From assembly GCA_049289035.1 (NCBI GenBank), contig JBAQIV010000022.1:18071-82070 (forward strand): a DNA stretch of 64,000 nt, read 5' to 3'. A program made the translations under genes and the position numbers. This document shows positions 7,461 to 15,884 of the stretch, one piece after another (positions within the stretch are counted from its first letter, which is position 1; every line of letters begins with the position of its first letter). The notes below the pieces were generated by a model. That model ran no database searches, was not told the origin of the DNA, and saw only the letters and a list, made by a program, of their open reading frames with translations. Origin of the DNA: JAPUDQ01 sp049289035 (lineage in GTDB: Bacteria; Patescibacteriota; Saccharimonadia; Saccharimonadales; Saccharimonadaceae).

Positions 7461-9095
7461 TCAGGGAAGGGTGACGACCGATTTGTCCTTCATGCGGCCG
7501 TCGAAATCGACTTCATACACCAGGGCGGCATCTTGGAGCATTTCCATAGCGCCAATTTTTTCGTCTGAGATGTTTTCGATGTATTTTATGAGCGAGCGTA
7601 TGGAATTGCCGTGGGCGACCAGTAAAACATTTTGGCCATGGCGCACGCGCGGCAAAATGATACGCAGATAAAACGGTATAGTGCGTTGGTAGACGTCGCG
7701 CAAACTTTCACCGCCTTCCACTGGGCTATCCCAACTGCGGCGCAGTTCGTCGAAGGCTTTGTCGCCGACTGCTTCGCGCACTTTGTCTTTTTGCATGCCA
7801 GTATAGACGCCGTAGTCGCGTTCGTTGAGAGCAGTTGAGGCTTCGGAGTGCAAGTCGACTTTACCAGAAGAGTTTATGATGTTTTCGAGTGTCTCCCGGC
7901 TGCGGATCTGCTGGGAAGTGTAGGCGTAGTCAAATTTGATATCGGCGAGCTTTTTGCCCATGGCAACAGAGTCAGCGATACCTTTTTGGCTTAGGTGTAC
8001 GTCAGTACTACCGGTCCAGCGGCCCTCGGCGTTCCAGTCTGATTCACCGTGACGGACAATGACGAGTTTGCCGGTGGTCGCATGCGATTCAACTTTGTTT
8101 GGAGTCTCGCCGTACCAGAAACGGATGATATTTTGCACGGTAGTGTCGTTGATACGAGAAATTGCCTCGATGGTATTGAAAGCGGCGTGCTGGGTAGCGA
8201 TGACATTGGGGAGTTGCAAGAGGGCATGTATCTCAGCAGCATGCTCAAAGGTGCTAGGACTGGTGGCATTGCTGCTAAGCGCGTCGAGCAAGCCGCTGCT
8301 GAGCATGAGTTTTTCGCCTTCGATTGTATCGAGGCCGGCGCCGGCAATATGGCCAGACTTGAGAGCATGGATAAGCGCGCGATTTTCAACCAGCTCGCCA
8401 CGGGCAGTATTTATGAGGATAGCGCCTTTTTTCATCTTGGCCAGCGTCGATTCGTTGATGAGATGGTAGTTGTCGGCAAGGAGTGGCGTATGCAGCGTAA
8501 CGATATCGCTACGATCAAGCAACGTGTTGAGGTCGACATACTCAAACCCAATCTGTTTGGCAAGCTGTTCGTTGTGGCGCACATCGTAGGCGACGACGTT
8601 CATCTCGAAACCTTTGGCTATACGCGCACTATGGCTACCGATATGGCCCATGCCGATGATACCAAGTGTTTTACCCTTGAGGTCGATCCCGGTCAGCTCC
8701 GACGCCTTAAATGAACCTTCTTCGGTAGCAAGTGCAGTTGGGATAAGTTTGCGCGTGAGAGCTAGCATGAGGGCGAAGGCGGCTTCGGCCACAGTGTTTT
8801 CACCATAGGTTGGCACGTTGACGACGGTCACGCCACGGGCGGCGGCAGCTTCAAGGTCAATATGATCAAACCCCGTGCTGCGTGCGGCGATCAGTTTGAG
8901 GCGCGGCATTTTCTCGATCATCTGGCGGGTGACATGACTAGTGACAAAGACAGATATAACCTCGGCTTCCGGGTTGAGGTTGCGGAGTGAGATAGTGTCA
9001 CGCACAAATTCCCATGCGTGATCGGTCTCGCGTAACCCTTCACTTAGTTGCGCCTGATCGATCTTTGTCGCTTCATAAAAAACGATAACTGCCAT
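7461..9095 (-). CDS. Fusion: D-2-hydroxyacid dehydrogenase + 2,3-BPG-dependent phosphoglycerate mutase
   Basis: A 544-aa two-enzyme protein. Residues 1-335 are an NAD-dependent D-isomer 2-hydroxyacid dehydrogenase: STGFDHIDL, the NAD loop GMGHIG (148-153), ARGELV with R232, and H303 as the likely acid/base. Residues 342-544 are a GpmA-type mutase: LVIVRHGES with phospho-histidine H349, RWTGSTDVHLS, LNERDYG and the second VAHGNS histidine. The mutase interconverts 3- and 2-phosphoglycerate; the dehydrogenase could be D-lactate dehydrogenase or act on 3-phosphoglycerate. The start at 9095 has an AAGGGTGGG ribosome binding site; the longer open frame from 9173 does not. The reading frame is continuous through the junction. 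Confidence 0.88.
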   Translation of the reverse strand: MAVIVFYEATKIDQAQLSEGLRETDHAWEFVRDTISLRNLNPEAEVISVFVTSHVTRQMIEKMPRLKLIAARSTGFDHIDLEAAAARGVTVVNVPTYGENTVAEAAFALMLALTRKLIPTALATEEGSFKASELTGIDLKGKTLGIIGMGHIGSHSARIAKGFEMNVVAYDVRHNEQLAKQIGFEYVDLNTLLDRSDIVTLHTPLLADNYHLINESTLAKMKKGAILINTARGELVENRALIHALKSGHIAGAGLDTIEGEKLMLSSGLLDALSSNATSPSTFEHAAEIHALLQLPNVIATQHAAFNTIEAISRINDTTVQNIIRFWYGETPNKVESHATTGKLVIVRHGESDWNAEGRWTGSTDVHLSQKGIADSVAMGKKLADIKFDYAYTSQQIRSRETLENIINSSGKVDLHSEASTALNERDYGVYTGMQKDKVREAVGDKAFDELRRSWDSPVEGGESLRDVYQRTIPFYLRIILPRVRHGQNVLLVAHGNSIRSLIKYIENISDEKIGAMEMLQDAALVYEVDFDGRMKDKSVVTLP

Positions 9096-9139
9096 GTACC
9101 CACCCTTAATTATTATGCTTATCTGGGTATCATTGTAAT

Positions 9140-9168
9140 TAGTATTTGGTAAATAGTAAATGGTAGGT
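9140..9168. repeat. Degenerate 7-bp tandem repeat
   Basis: TAGTATT, TGGTAAA, TAGTAAA, TGGTAGG with 7-base period, upstream of the dehydrogenase/mutase start. It is related to the block at 6224-6260. Confidence 0.5.
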
Positions 9169-9189
9169 GACAAAATACATCACATACCT

Positions 9190-9212
9190 GCTAAGAGGAG
9201 GCACCTCTTAGC
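9190..9212. promoter_or_regulatory. Perfect 9-bp inverted repeat in a divergent promoter region
   Basis: GCTAAGAGG (9190-9198) and CCTCTTAGC (9204-9212) flank five bases and end just before the TGG-TATACT extended -10 box (9218-9223) of the zincin gene. The position over the -35 region suggests an operator. A terminator is unlikely, because both neighbouring genes point away. Confidence 0.45.
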
Positions 9213-9231
9213 AATGGTATACTAGCTATCG

Positions 9232-9606
9232 ATGAATGACGAAGAATTTAGCAATTATATTTCGCGGGCGATTGACGAGATGCCGGAGCGCTATATAAAA
9301 GGCCTCGACAATGTCGTGATCACCTATGCCGACGAGCCGACGCCCGACCAGGCGAGGAAGTTACGCCTGCGCGGAGATCAGCTGCTCCTCGGGCTGTATG
9401 AAGGCATACCGTTACCGCAGCGCGGAGCAGGGTATAACCTCGTATTGCCCGACAAAATAACGCTTTTTAAGCGACCTATCCAGGCAGTAACGCACGACGC
9501 AACTAGCTTTTATCGCCAAGTGAAACACACACTCTGGCACGAGATAGCGCACTTTTACGGGCTCGACCATGATCAGATACACGCCATCGAATCGCGCTGG
9601 CATTGA
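9232..9606 (+). CDS. Zincin-like metallopeptidase (PF06262 family)
   Basis: A 124-aa protein of the small metallopeptidase family formerly called DUF1025. The C-terminus holds the zinc motif HEIAHFYGLDH (zincin HExxHxxGxxH), with the family's acidic N-terminal half before it. Its substrate is unknown. The start codon follows an extended -10 box (TATACT) by eight bases with no ribosome binding site, a likely leaderless mRNA. Confidence 0.85.
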   Translation: MNDEEFSNYISRAIDEMPERYIKGLDNVVITYADEPTPDQARKLRLRGDQLLLGLYEGIPLPQRGAGYNLVLPDKITLFKRPIQAVTHDATSFYRQVKHTLWHEIAHFYGLDHDQIHAIESRWH

Positions 9607-9645
9607 CATATAACCACGCTTATGCTAATATAGAGTATAGCCACC

Positions 9646-9897
9646 ATGTTAAAAATCAAACAATCCTTTCATCTCTCGCTTCCGACACTCAGCCTTAACT
9701 CGGCCAAACCGCTTGAGTTGAGCCCAGTGCTTGACGACGTCGATGAGCTGACGCAGTCGGTTCAAGCCGACATGATTGATCATGACGACAATTGGTCTCT
9801 CGACGAGCGCCCAGACGAATCGGAACTTGATGCATTTTGGAGTAGTGTCGAAAAAGACATTCAAAACGATCCGACCTGGATTAGTTTTGACGACTAA
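9646..9897 (+). CDS. Small acidic hypothetical protein (83 aa)
   Basis: I do not recognise it. After a short hydrophobic/basic start (MLKIKQSF) the protein is strongly acidic, with many Asp/Glu and several Trp in the last third, and no membrane segment. It starts 39 bases after the zincin gene, with TATAGA/TAGAGTATAG sequences just before the ATG. Co-transcription with the zincin gene is possible. Coding is supported by composition and a plausible start only. Confidence 0.5.
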   Translation: MLKIKQSFHLSLPTLSLNSAKPLELSPVLDDVDELTQSVQADMIDHDDNWSLDERPDESELDAFWSSVEKDIQNDPTWISFDD

Positions 9898-10049
9898 AAC
9901 GGTACGCCATAGGCACTACCCCCTCTTAAGAGCAACCGCCCCTCGCCGCCAACTCAATTGGACTACGCCTTCGCAAATCCAGCTTGAAAATATTTTTCAC
10001 ATCTGTTAAAATAGCTCATTAGTATAAAGTCATAATCATAAGGAATGCT

Positions 10050-10358
10050 ATGAAAGCAGTTGTTCGAATCGGCGGCAAACAATACATTGTCGGCGAAAAA
10101 GAGACCCTCCTGGTGGACCGCCTCCCGGAAGGAACTAAAGAGCTCACGCTCGAACCGCTGATGGTGTTTGACGGCAAAGATATCTCTGTCGGCGCACCGG
10201 TGGTCGCTGGTATGAAAATCAAAGCGAAGGTCATCGACGACGAAGTCAAAGGCGACAAGATTCGCGTGATTCGCTACAAAGCGAAAAAACGCGTCCACAA
10301 AGTGACGGGTCACCGCCAGCAATACAGTCGCATAGAAGTCGGCGCGATTAAAGCGTAG
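10050..10358 (+). CDS. rplU: Ribosomal protein L21
   Basis: 102 aa, the normal length, starting MKAVVRIGGKQYIVGEKE and ending with the conserved KRVHKVTGHRQQYSRIEV rRNA-binding segment. It is a 50S subunit protein that contacts 23S rRNA. An AAGGA motif precedes the ATG. L27 (rpmA), its usual neighbour, does not follow; the gene stands alone and ends in a strong hairpin. Confidence 0.96.
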   Translation: MKAVVRIGGKQYIVGEKETLLVDRLPEGTKELTLEPLMVFDGKDISVGAPVVAGMKIKAKVIDDEVKGDKIRVIRYKAKKRVHKVTGHRQQYSRIEVGAIKA

Positions 10359-10388
10359 TCCGTATGTCGTAGTCCGTATATCGTATAA
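10354..10388. repeat. Five-unit 7-bp tandem repeat (CGTAGTC type)
   Basis: CGTAGTC, CGTATGT, CGTAGTC, CGTATAT, CGTATAA run in register from the rplU stop codon into its terminator. Nearly the same string occurs 49 kb away at 59311-59338. Confidence 0.65.
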
Positions 10389-10412
10389 CTCGAGCCTAAT
10401 GGCTCGAGTTAT
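10385..10412. terminator. Perfect 12-bp hairpin after rplU
   Basis: ATAACTCGAGCC and GGCTCGAGTTAT pair around a TAAT loop. The T run afterwards is short, but position and strength make a terminator of rplU likely. Confidence 0.6.
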
Positions 10413-10447
10413 GATGTTACGGCCTACGATCTTTGTTTCACGCATGG

Positions 10448-10453
10448 TATAAT
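10448..10453 (+). promoter_or_regulatory. Extended -10 box of parAB
   Basis: TGG-TATAAT is followed by a short leader with GAGGGG about ten bases before the parA ATG. Confidence 0.55.
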
Positions 10454-10481
10454 CATGAGAGTAATGAGGGGTAGATAAGCC

Positions 10482-11264
10482 ATGAGTTCTCCAGTGATTA
10501 TTGCGGTGACCAACCAAAAAGGCGGCGTCGGTAAAACGACGACGAGTATCAATGTGGCGTATTGTCTTCATAAACTCGGTAAACGAGTACTCTTAGTTGA
10601 CTTTGATCCGCAAGGTAATGCTTCGAGTGGGCTGGGTATCGACAAACATGCCGTTGAGTTGACCAGCCTCAACATTATACAGCTCGACACTGCAGCTTCG
10701 GAGGCGATTGTACCGACGCGGTATAAAAATATCGACATCATACCAGCCGTGCCAGAACTTGCGAACGCTGAAGTTGAGTTAGCCAAAGCCGAGCGGCGAT
10801 TTGTTCGGCTGAGGCAGGCGCTACAACCACTCGATGCGTACGATGTGATCGTCATCGATAGTCCACCGAGCTTGAGTCTACTAACGGTCAATGCTCTTAT
10901 AGCGTCACACTATGTTTTACTGCCAGTGCAAGCTGAGTTTTACGCGCTTGAAGGCTTGGGGCAGCTGCTTGAGACGATTAAACTAATTCGTAAAGGCATG
11001 AACCCCACGCTTGAGCTGATTGGGGTGCTTGTAACTATGATGGATTCACGTACCACACTCAGTCGGCAGGTTCACGACGAGATTAAGAAACATTTTCCAG
11101 GTAAGGTATTTGAGACAACCATACCGCGCAATGTCCGTATTGCTGAGGCGCCGAGTCACGGTGTGCCGGTCGGTGACTATGACCGTTGGAGCAAAGGTGC
11201 CCGGGCTTACAAAACTATGACGAAGGAATTAGTAGAGCGATTGGCATCGAAAGGAGTGATGTAG
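10482..11264 (+). CDS. parA: Chromosome-partitioning ATPase ParA (Soj)
   Basis: 260-aa deviant Walker ATPase with KGGVGKTT (13-20), VDFDPQGNASSGLG and VIDSPPSLSLL. It binds DNA non-specifically as an ATP dimer and moves ParB-bound origins. Length and lack of an N-terminal DNA-binding domain match chromosomal Soj. It is followed after one base by parB, so the two are one operon, read from an extended -10 promoter. Confidence 0.95.
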   Translation: MSSPVIIAVTNQKGGVGKTTTSINVAYCLHKLGKRVLLVDFDPQGNASSGLGIDKHAVELTSLNIIQLDTAASEAIVPTRYKNIDIIPAVPELANAEVELAKAERRFVRLRQALQPLDAYDVIVIDSPPSLSLLTVNALIASHYVLLPVQAEFYALEGLGQLLETIKLIRKGMNPTLELIGVLVTMMDSRTTLSRQVHDEIKKHFPGKVFETTIPRNVRIAEAPSHGVPVGDYDRWSKGARAYKTMTKELVERLASKGVM

Positions 11265-11265
11265 T

Positions 11266-12144
11266 ATGGCAGCACGAGGACTAGGTAGGGGCTTTGATTC
11301 GTTGATACCGACGGACGTTCTCGACGAGACATTTGACCCGACAGCAGGGAGCGACGAAAAAGTTTCAGAACTCCGCTTTGTGGCAGTGGAAGCAATTGTG
11401 CCGAACCCTGACCAGCCACGCCGTGATTTTGACCGCGCCGCACTGGAGGAATTAGCCGAGTCACTCAAGCACCACGGTGTCATACAGCCGATTATTGTTG
11501 CAGCCAAAGGAGACAAGTACCAGATAGTAGCGGGTGAACGTCGGTGGCGTGCAGCGCAGATTGCTGGTCTCGACAAAGTGCCAGCACTGGTGCGAACGCT
11601 GAGTAATCAGCATAAATTAGAAGTGGCCTTGATCGAAAACCTGCAACGCGAAAACCTCAACGCGCTCGAAACGGCAACTGCGTATCTGAAATTGAACACG
11701 CAATTTAATATGACGCACGAAGAGATTGCCAAACGAGCCGGCGGCAAAGCAGTGAGTACCATCACAAATACTATACGGTTACTGCGGTTGCCAGACGACG
11801 CCAAAAAAGCCATTGTCGCAGGTGCTATCAGTGAAGGCCACGCTCGACAAATTCTGGCGCTTGACGACCCTGCCATGCAAGCAGAGCTGCTCCGGCGAAT
11901 CATTGCCGAGGGCTGGAGTGTACGCAAGGCTGAGCAATTTGTCGTCGGTTACAAACGCGGTGAATTGGGCCAAAAAGTTTCGAGTGCTGTTAAACACACC
12001 CGAAGTGAAACGGACTTTACTCGATCGTTTGCGCGTCGTATTGGGCTCGATGTCAAGCACAAGACAACGGCACACGGCGGGCAGATAATCATTAGCTACC
12101 GCACCGAAAAAGAACTAAGCAAGTTAGAAGACTTACTTCGTTAG
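11266..12144 (+). CDS. parB: Chromosome-partitioning CTPase/DNA-binding protein ParB (Spo0J)
   Basis: 292 aa. It begins with the GRGFDSLIP ParA-interacting motif, then VPNPDQPRRDF, a GERRWRA box in the CTP-binding N-domain, and IENLQRENLN leading into the helix-turn-helix. ParB loads at parS and spreads by CTP switching. Only a parS half-site is seen nearby, so the loading sites are probably elsewhere. It ends two bases from the convergent lepB. Confidence 0.95.
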   Translation: MAARGLGRGFDSLIPTDVLDETFDPTAGSDEKVSELRFVAVEAIVPNPDQPRRDFDRAALEELAESLKHHGVIQPIIVAAKGDKYQIVAGERRWRAAQIAGLDKVPALVRTLSNQHKLEVALIENLQRENLNALETATAYLKLNTQFNMTHEEIAKRAGGKAVSTITNTIRLLRLPDDAKKAIVAGAISEGHARQILALDDPAMQAELLRRIIAEGWSVRKAEQFVVGYKRGELGQKVSSAVKHTRSETDFTRSFARRIGLDVKHKTTAHGGQIIISYRTEKELSKLEDLLR

Positions 12145-12146
12145 TA

Positions 12147-12743
12147 TCAGAAATTTGTGCTTATTTTCGTAAACGGATAGATGCGCATAACAACCGGACC
12201 GACAATGTTGTTGAGTGGTATAAGACCGAGCCCATTGCGTGAGTCGAGTGATTCGTTGCCGCCGCGGTTGTCGCCTATGACAAAGATTTGGCCGTCGGGT
12301 ACTACTGTCTTATCAACCTGGCCGGTTACGAGCGACGGGTAGACGCTGACGCCATCGTACGGGTTGAAGCCGCTCGGGTGTTCGCTATTGTATACGGTGA
12401 CTTTGCCGCCGCTTACCTCAACTTGTTCGCCGGGTAATCCAATGACGCGTTTGACGACGTATTCGTCGGCTCGCATTTCTTCAAACTTGGGGTTTTTAAA
12501 GACAATTACATGGCCGCGAGTAGGCATGTATGGTGCACCGCGCAGCGCAGACCAGGTCATAGGCAAGCGGTTGACGATCAGGCGATCACCGGTGAACATG
12601 GTTGATTCCATACTTGGACCAGTCACACTAAAACTACGAAACACGAGAGCATTGATCAGCCATGCGCCCACGACGACAGCAATCACAAACCAAACGATAC
12701 CCAGAGTGTCGCGCATACGTTGGCGGTGTTCAATGGTCAGCAT
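12147..12743 (-). CDS. lepB: Signal peptidase I
   Basis: Cleaves signal peptides from exported proteins at the outer membrane face. The 198-aa protein has one N-terminal anchor (about 14-35), nucleophile S44 in GPSMESTM, general base K98 in YVVKRVIGLPGE, and box E GDNRGGNESLDSR. It starts eight bases after the stop of the O-antigen-ligase-like gene on the same strand, so the two form an operon. A TATCCT box also lies near its own ATG. Confidence 0.94.
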   Translation of the reverse strand: MLTIEHRQRMRDTLGIVWFVIAVVVGAWLINALVFRSFSVTGPSMESTMFTGDRLIVNRLPMTWSALRGAPYMPTRGHVIVFKNPKFEEMRADEYVVKRVIGLPGEQVEVSGGKVTVYNSEHPSGFNPYDGVSVYPSLVTGQVDKTVVPDGQIFVIGDNRGGNESLDSRNGLGLIPLNNIVGPVVMRIYPFTKISTNF

Positions 12744-12751
12744 ATCAGTAT

Positions 12752-14167
12752 CTAGGATACACGGTTATGCTGATTTATCCTAGACAGTTTTGACGCACGG
12801 TTCACGAGCGCAAACGCTATGCCGACGACGTACCATATATGGATGACATTGGGGTACCCAGAGAAGAAATTCCACTGCAGAGTGAGCCCCATGATGAGTG
12901 CTATACCGAGCCAGGCACGCCGTTTATACAGCGCTATGATTGGTACAACGAGACATGCTAGCAATAATCCAAACCCTACGACACCAAGTTCGGCCAGCGT
13001 TTCGAGATAGTGATTGTTCACAACACTGTTTGTGCCGAGGGTGTTGGTGTGCGCGTGCGCTGCATTCCCAAAACCGCCCAGGCCGACACCGAATAACATT
13101 GTGCGGCCGTCGTGAAGCCAGACGTCTCGGGCAACCTGCGCCATGGTCTGGCGGTCGGTTGTCGAGGATTGCACAAAGGTATTGTCCGCCGCTGACGGTG
13201 TTGGTGTTGGTATCGGTATGGTGGGCATGGTCGGTTGTACTGTTGGTAAACTAACTGTCCCTAAACTAATCTGTTGGATGGTTTTTTGTAACGAGTCATA
13301 GCCGTTGAGAGAATCGCGCTGATTGTAGTGAGCAAGCAAACCAAGTCCTCCAAACGTCACCACAGCCGTGATGATTACCGATGTCGCTATGATAACGACA
13401 CGGTGCCGCAATGGCCGATAGGCAATAACAAGTATGACACTAGCGACAAACAGGCCGATATAACCGCCGCGTGATAGAGTGGCTAAAAAAGTAACCCAGG
13501 TGAAACCGAGCAGTAGGTAATGTACGCGCGTGAGAGTACCGTGCGCTAGCCAGCGCCAGAGTAAGTAGGTAAGTGGGATAATCAGAAAATTAGCGAGGAA
13601 TTGCGGCTCGGCAAACCACGCTGTCGGCCGGGCAAAACCAAATACCTCAGCGCTATACATCGCAGGAAGTAGCGTATAGCGGTCCGATAGGCCGACGGCG
13701 CTACCAATAATCTGAAACCATGCCGCGAGACAGCTAAACACGACGCCGACTGTCGTTGACCAAAGCAGAAGCATACGATAGCGATAGATTACTGCCCGCC
13801 AGACATACAGCGACAGCGCGACACCGAGCAGCATAACGACCAGTGCCCACAGTGCTAGGCCTCTGCCTGGGTCGAGGGAGTAAGTGAGGCTTGCACCGGC
13901 ATACAGCACATACATAGTAAGCGCGATGAGCCAGGGTAGTCGATAGAGGGTAGTTCTCATCATGACAATGCGCGATACCGATAGAACAATAAACAAAACG
14001 CTTGCGATCATGGTGAAACTCAGTTCGAGATGTGCGGTCGAGCTCATACCTAGGTTTATAAGCGGCTGGTAGCTCCAAGCGAGCAAGGTACACCCAAGTG
14101 AAAGTGCCCGCAATGCGGGCGGCGCTGCGAGCCAGGCTTTCAGGTATTTTTCATAGAGTATTTGCAT
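12752..14167 (-). CDS. O-antigen ligase/polymerase-like membrane protein (Wzy_C)
   Basis: 471 aa with about ten to twelve membrane spans and a large extracytoplasmic loop (about 285-385) rich in Pro and Thr, the pattern of the O-antigen ligase/Wzy family that joins lipid-linked glycans to acceptors or polymerises them. The FGVGLGGFGNAAHAHTN segment followed by NNHYLETLAELGVVG is the recognisable family block. Its substrate in this organism is unknown. It sits upstream of lepB and divergent from an LCP glycan ligase, which makes an envelope polysaccharide role likely. Confidence 0.85.
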   Translation of the reverse strand: MQILYEKYLKAWLAAPPALRALSLGCTLLAWSYQPLINLGMSSTAHLELSFTMIASVLFIVLSVSRIVMMRTTLYRLPWLIALTMYVLYAGASLTYSLDPGRGLALWALVVMLLGVALSLYVWRAVIYRYRMLLLWSTTVGVVFSCLAAWFQIIGSAVGLSDRYTLLPAMYSAEVFGFARPTAWFAEPQFLANFLIIPLTYLLWRWLAHGTLTRVHYLLLGFTWVTFLATLSRGGYIGLFVASVILVIAYRPLRHRVVIIATSVIITAVVTFGGLGLLAHYNQRDSLNGYDSLQKTIQQISLGTVSLPTVQPTMPTIPIPTPTPSAADNTFVQSSTTDRQTMAQVARDVWLHDGRTMLFGVGLGGFGNAAHAHTNTLGTNSVVNNHYLETLAELGVVGFGLLLACLVVPIIALYKRRAWLGIALIMGLTLQWNFFSGYPNVIHIWYVVGIAFALVNRASKLSRINQHNRVS

Positions 14168-14264
14168 ACTGGTTTAACTGTAGACTAGGCGCTCCTATGT
14201 CGCAAGGTAAACAGCTATCGATACCCTTAAGAGGTTTTCAACTCTCGATAAATTGATTATAGTT

Positions 14265-15884
14265 ATGAGAGCATTTATGAAACGACGACGAATATACGGA
14301 ACCGTTGACGGTGTCATCTCGCGTGACCCTAAAGGCAGTGCAAACCGCCGAATTGGTGTCGTTGCCCCTGAAACGGTAAGCGATCGTCTGCCACGCGTTG
14401 TTGCTCTGTCGGCAGAACTTTCTTCGCGGCAAACAGCTCGGCACCCTGCATCTGGCAGTCTACTGCGTGCCGAAATCGAAGAGTCATTGGCCGAGATCGA
14501 CCAGTCAGAACAGGCGGTAGTACGCCGACCGCGTCGCTCATGGAAGCGGACGCTGAAGTACATCATGATCACAGTTGTCATTGTGTTGATCGGCGTCGGT
14601 GGCTTTGTTGGCTACAAGGCTTTAGTAGCAAGTGGCAGTATATTTAAGGGTGGCATCTTTGATATTTTTCACGACCAGGCGCTCAAACAAGACGCCAATG
14701 GCCGATCGAACATAATTATATTTGGCACTTCCGGCTATAGCGACGAGTCTGACCATCCGGGAGCAAACCTAACTGATTCACTCATTCTCCTCAGTATTAG
14801 CCAGGAGAAAAAAGATGCGTTTATGCTGAGTTTGCCGCGTGACCTCTATGTGAAACATCCGGACTGTCCGCCACTTAACACGAGTGCTGGTAAACTCAAC
14901 GAAGTGTATTACTGTGCATCGAACGATGCCAAAGACGACGAAAAAGGCGCCGAAGCGCTGCGTGCAAAAGTCGGTGAGATAACTGGACTTGACGTGCAAT
15001 ATTCGGTACATGTCAACTGGTCGGTACTGCAGCAGGGTGTGGATGCTGTTGGCGGGGTCGATGTTAAGATAGAGACTGACGACCCGAGAGGTATCTTGGA
15101 TCGTAACTTTGATCAAACCTGTAATTACCGCTGCTACTATGTCAAATACAAAAAAGACGAGATTGCCCACCTCGACGGCGTCCATGCACTGGCACTGGCA
15201 CGTGCCCGCAATGCCAACGGTGGTTATGGCTTGTCGGGTGGTAACTTTGACCGCGAAAAAAACCAGCAAAAGATACTGAAAGCCTTGCAAGAAAAAGCCG
15301 TCTCGAGCGGCACCTTAACAAACATTACTAAAGTGACATCGCTGATCGACGCGCTGGGCAAAAATCTCCGAACCAATTTCCAGACCAAAGAGATTCGCTC
15401 ATTGCTTGATATCGCGAGCAAGACCAAAGAGACCAGTATTGCGCAGTTGTCGCTGGTCGAACCGGGCAGTACACTTGTCAAAACTGACACCATAGATAGC
15501 GCCGGCAGTGTCGTAGAACCGGTTGCGGGGCTGTATGATTACTCAGACATTCAAGCCTATTTGCGAAAGAAATTGTCGGGCGACGCAATTGGCAAAGAGG
15601 CGGCTACGATTGACGTGCTCAATGGCTCAGACGGCTATGGGTTTGCGGCGCGTAAAAAAGACGAACTCGCCCTGCAAGGTATCGACGTTGCCGCTGTTGG
15701 CGATGCACCAGCCAAGTCGGCTTACAAACCCATCCAGTGGTATGACTTGTCGGGCAACACCAAACCGCAAACTGCGAAGAAGCTCCAAGAAGTACTCGGC
15801 GTCGCGAACAGCGGCTCGCATTTGCCCGATGGTGTTACGTCTACTTCAAACTTTGTTATAATACTTGGTAATGGAGCTTATTAA
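14265..15884 (+). CDS. LytR-CpsA-Psr family glycan transferase with LytR_C domain
   Basis: About 540 aa: a basic cytoplasmic N-terminus (about 1-100), one membrane span (about 102-122), the LCP domain (about 145-370) with DSLILLSI, LPRDLYV and GVHALALARARN...DREKNQQ, and a C-terminal LytR_C domain (about 440-535, IDVLNGSDGYGFAARKK). LCP enzymes move glycan polymers from undecaprenyl phosphate to peptidoglycan. The Arg residues of the LCP pyrophosphate pocket are present. A TTG at 14253 is an alternative start, and an ATG at 14277 is equally possible. The next gene starts inside its 3' end. Confidence 0.9.
   Translation: MRAFMKRRRIYGTVDGVISRDPKGSANRRIGVVAPETVSDRLPRVVALSAELSSRQTARHPASGSLLRAEIEESLAEIDQSEQAVVRRPRRSWKRTLKYIMITVVIVLIGVGGFVGYKALVASGSIFKGGIFDIFHDQALKQDANGRSNIIIFGTSGYSDESDHPGANLTDSLILLSISQEKKDAFMLSLPRDLYVKHPDCPPLNTSAGKLNEVYYCASNDAKDDEKGAEALRAKVGEITGLDVQYSVHVNWSVLQQGVDAVGGVDVKIETDDPRGILDRNFDQTCNYRCYYVKYKKDEIAHLDGVHALALARARNANGGYGLSGGNFDREKNQQKILKALQEKAVSSGTLTNITKVTSLIDALGKNLRTNFQTKEIRSLLDIASKTKETSIAQLSLVEPGSTLVKTDTIDSAGSVVEPVAGLYDYSDIQAYLRKKLSGDAIGKEAATIDVLNGSDGYGFAARKKDELALQGIDVAAVGDAPAKSAYKPIQWYDLSGNTKPQTAKKLQEVLGVANSGSHLPDGVTSTSNFVIILGNGAY
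15857..15862 (+). promoter_or_regulatory. -10 box inside the LCP gene for the next gene
   Basis: TATAAT ends eight bases before the ATG at 15871, within the last codons of the LCP gene, so the membrane protein can be transcribed separately without a leader. Confidence 0.45.

Noticed and set aside
10434..10442. TGTTTCACG, half of a parS site, just before parA
   Set aside because: The second half does not match (CATGG instead of TGAAACA), so it is not a convincing ParB site.
15865..15870. TTG at 15865 as start of the membrane protein gene
   Set aside because: The ATG at 15871 is better placed eight bases after a TATAAT box.
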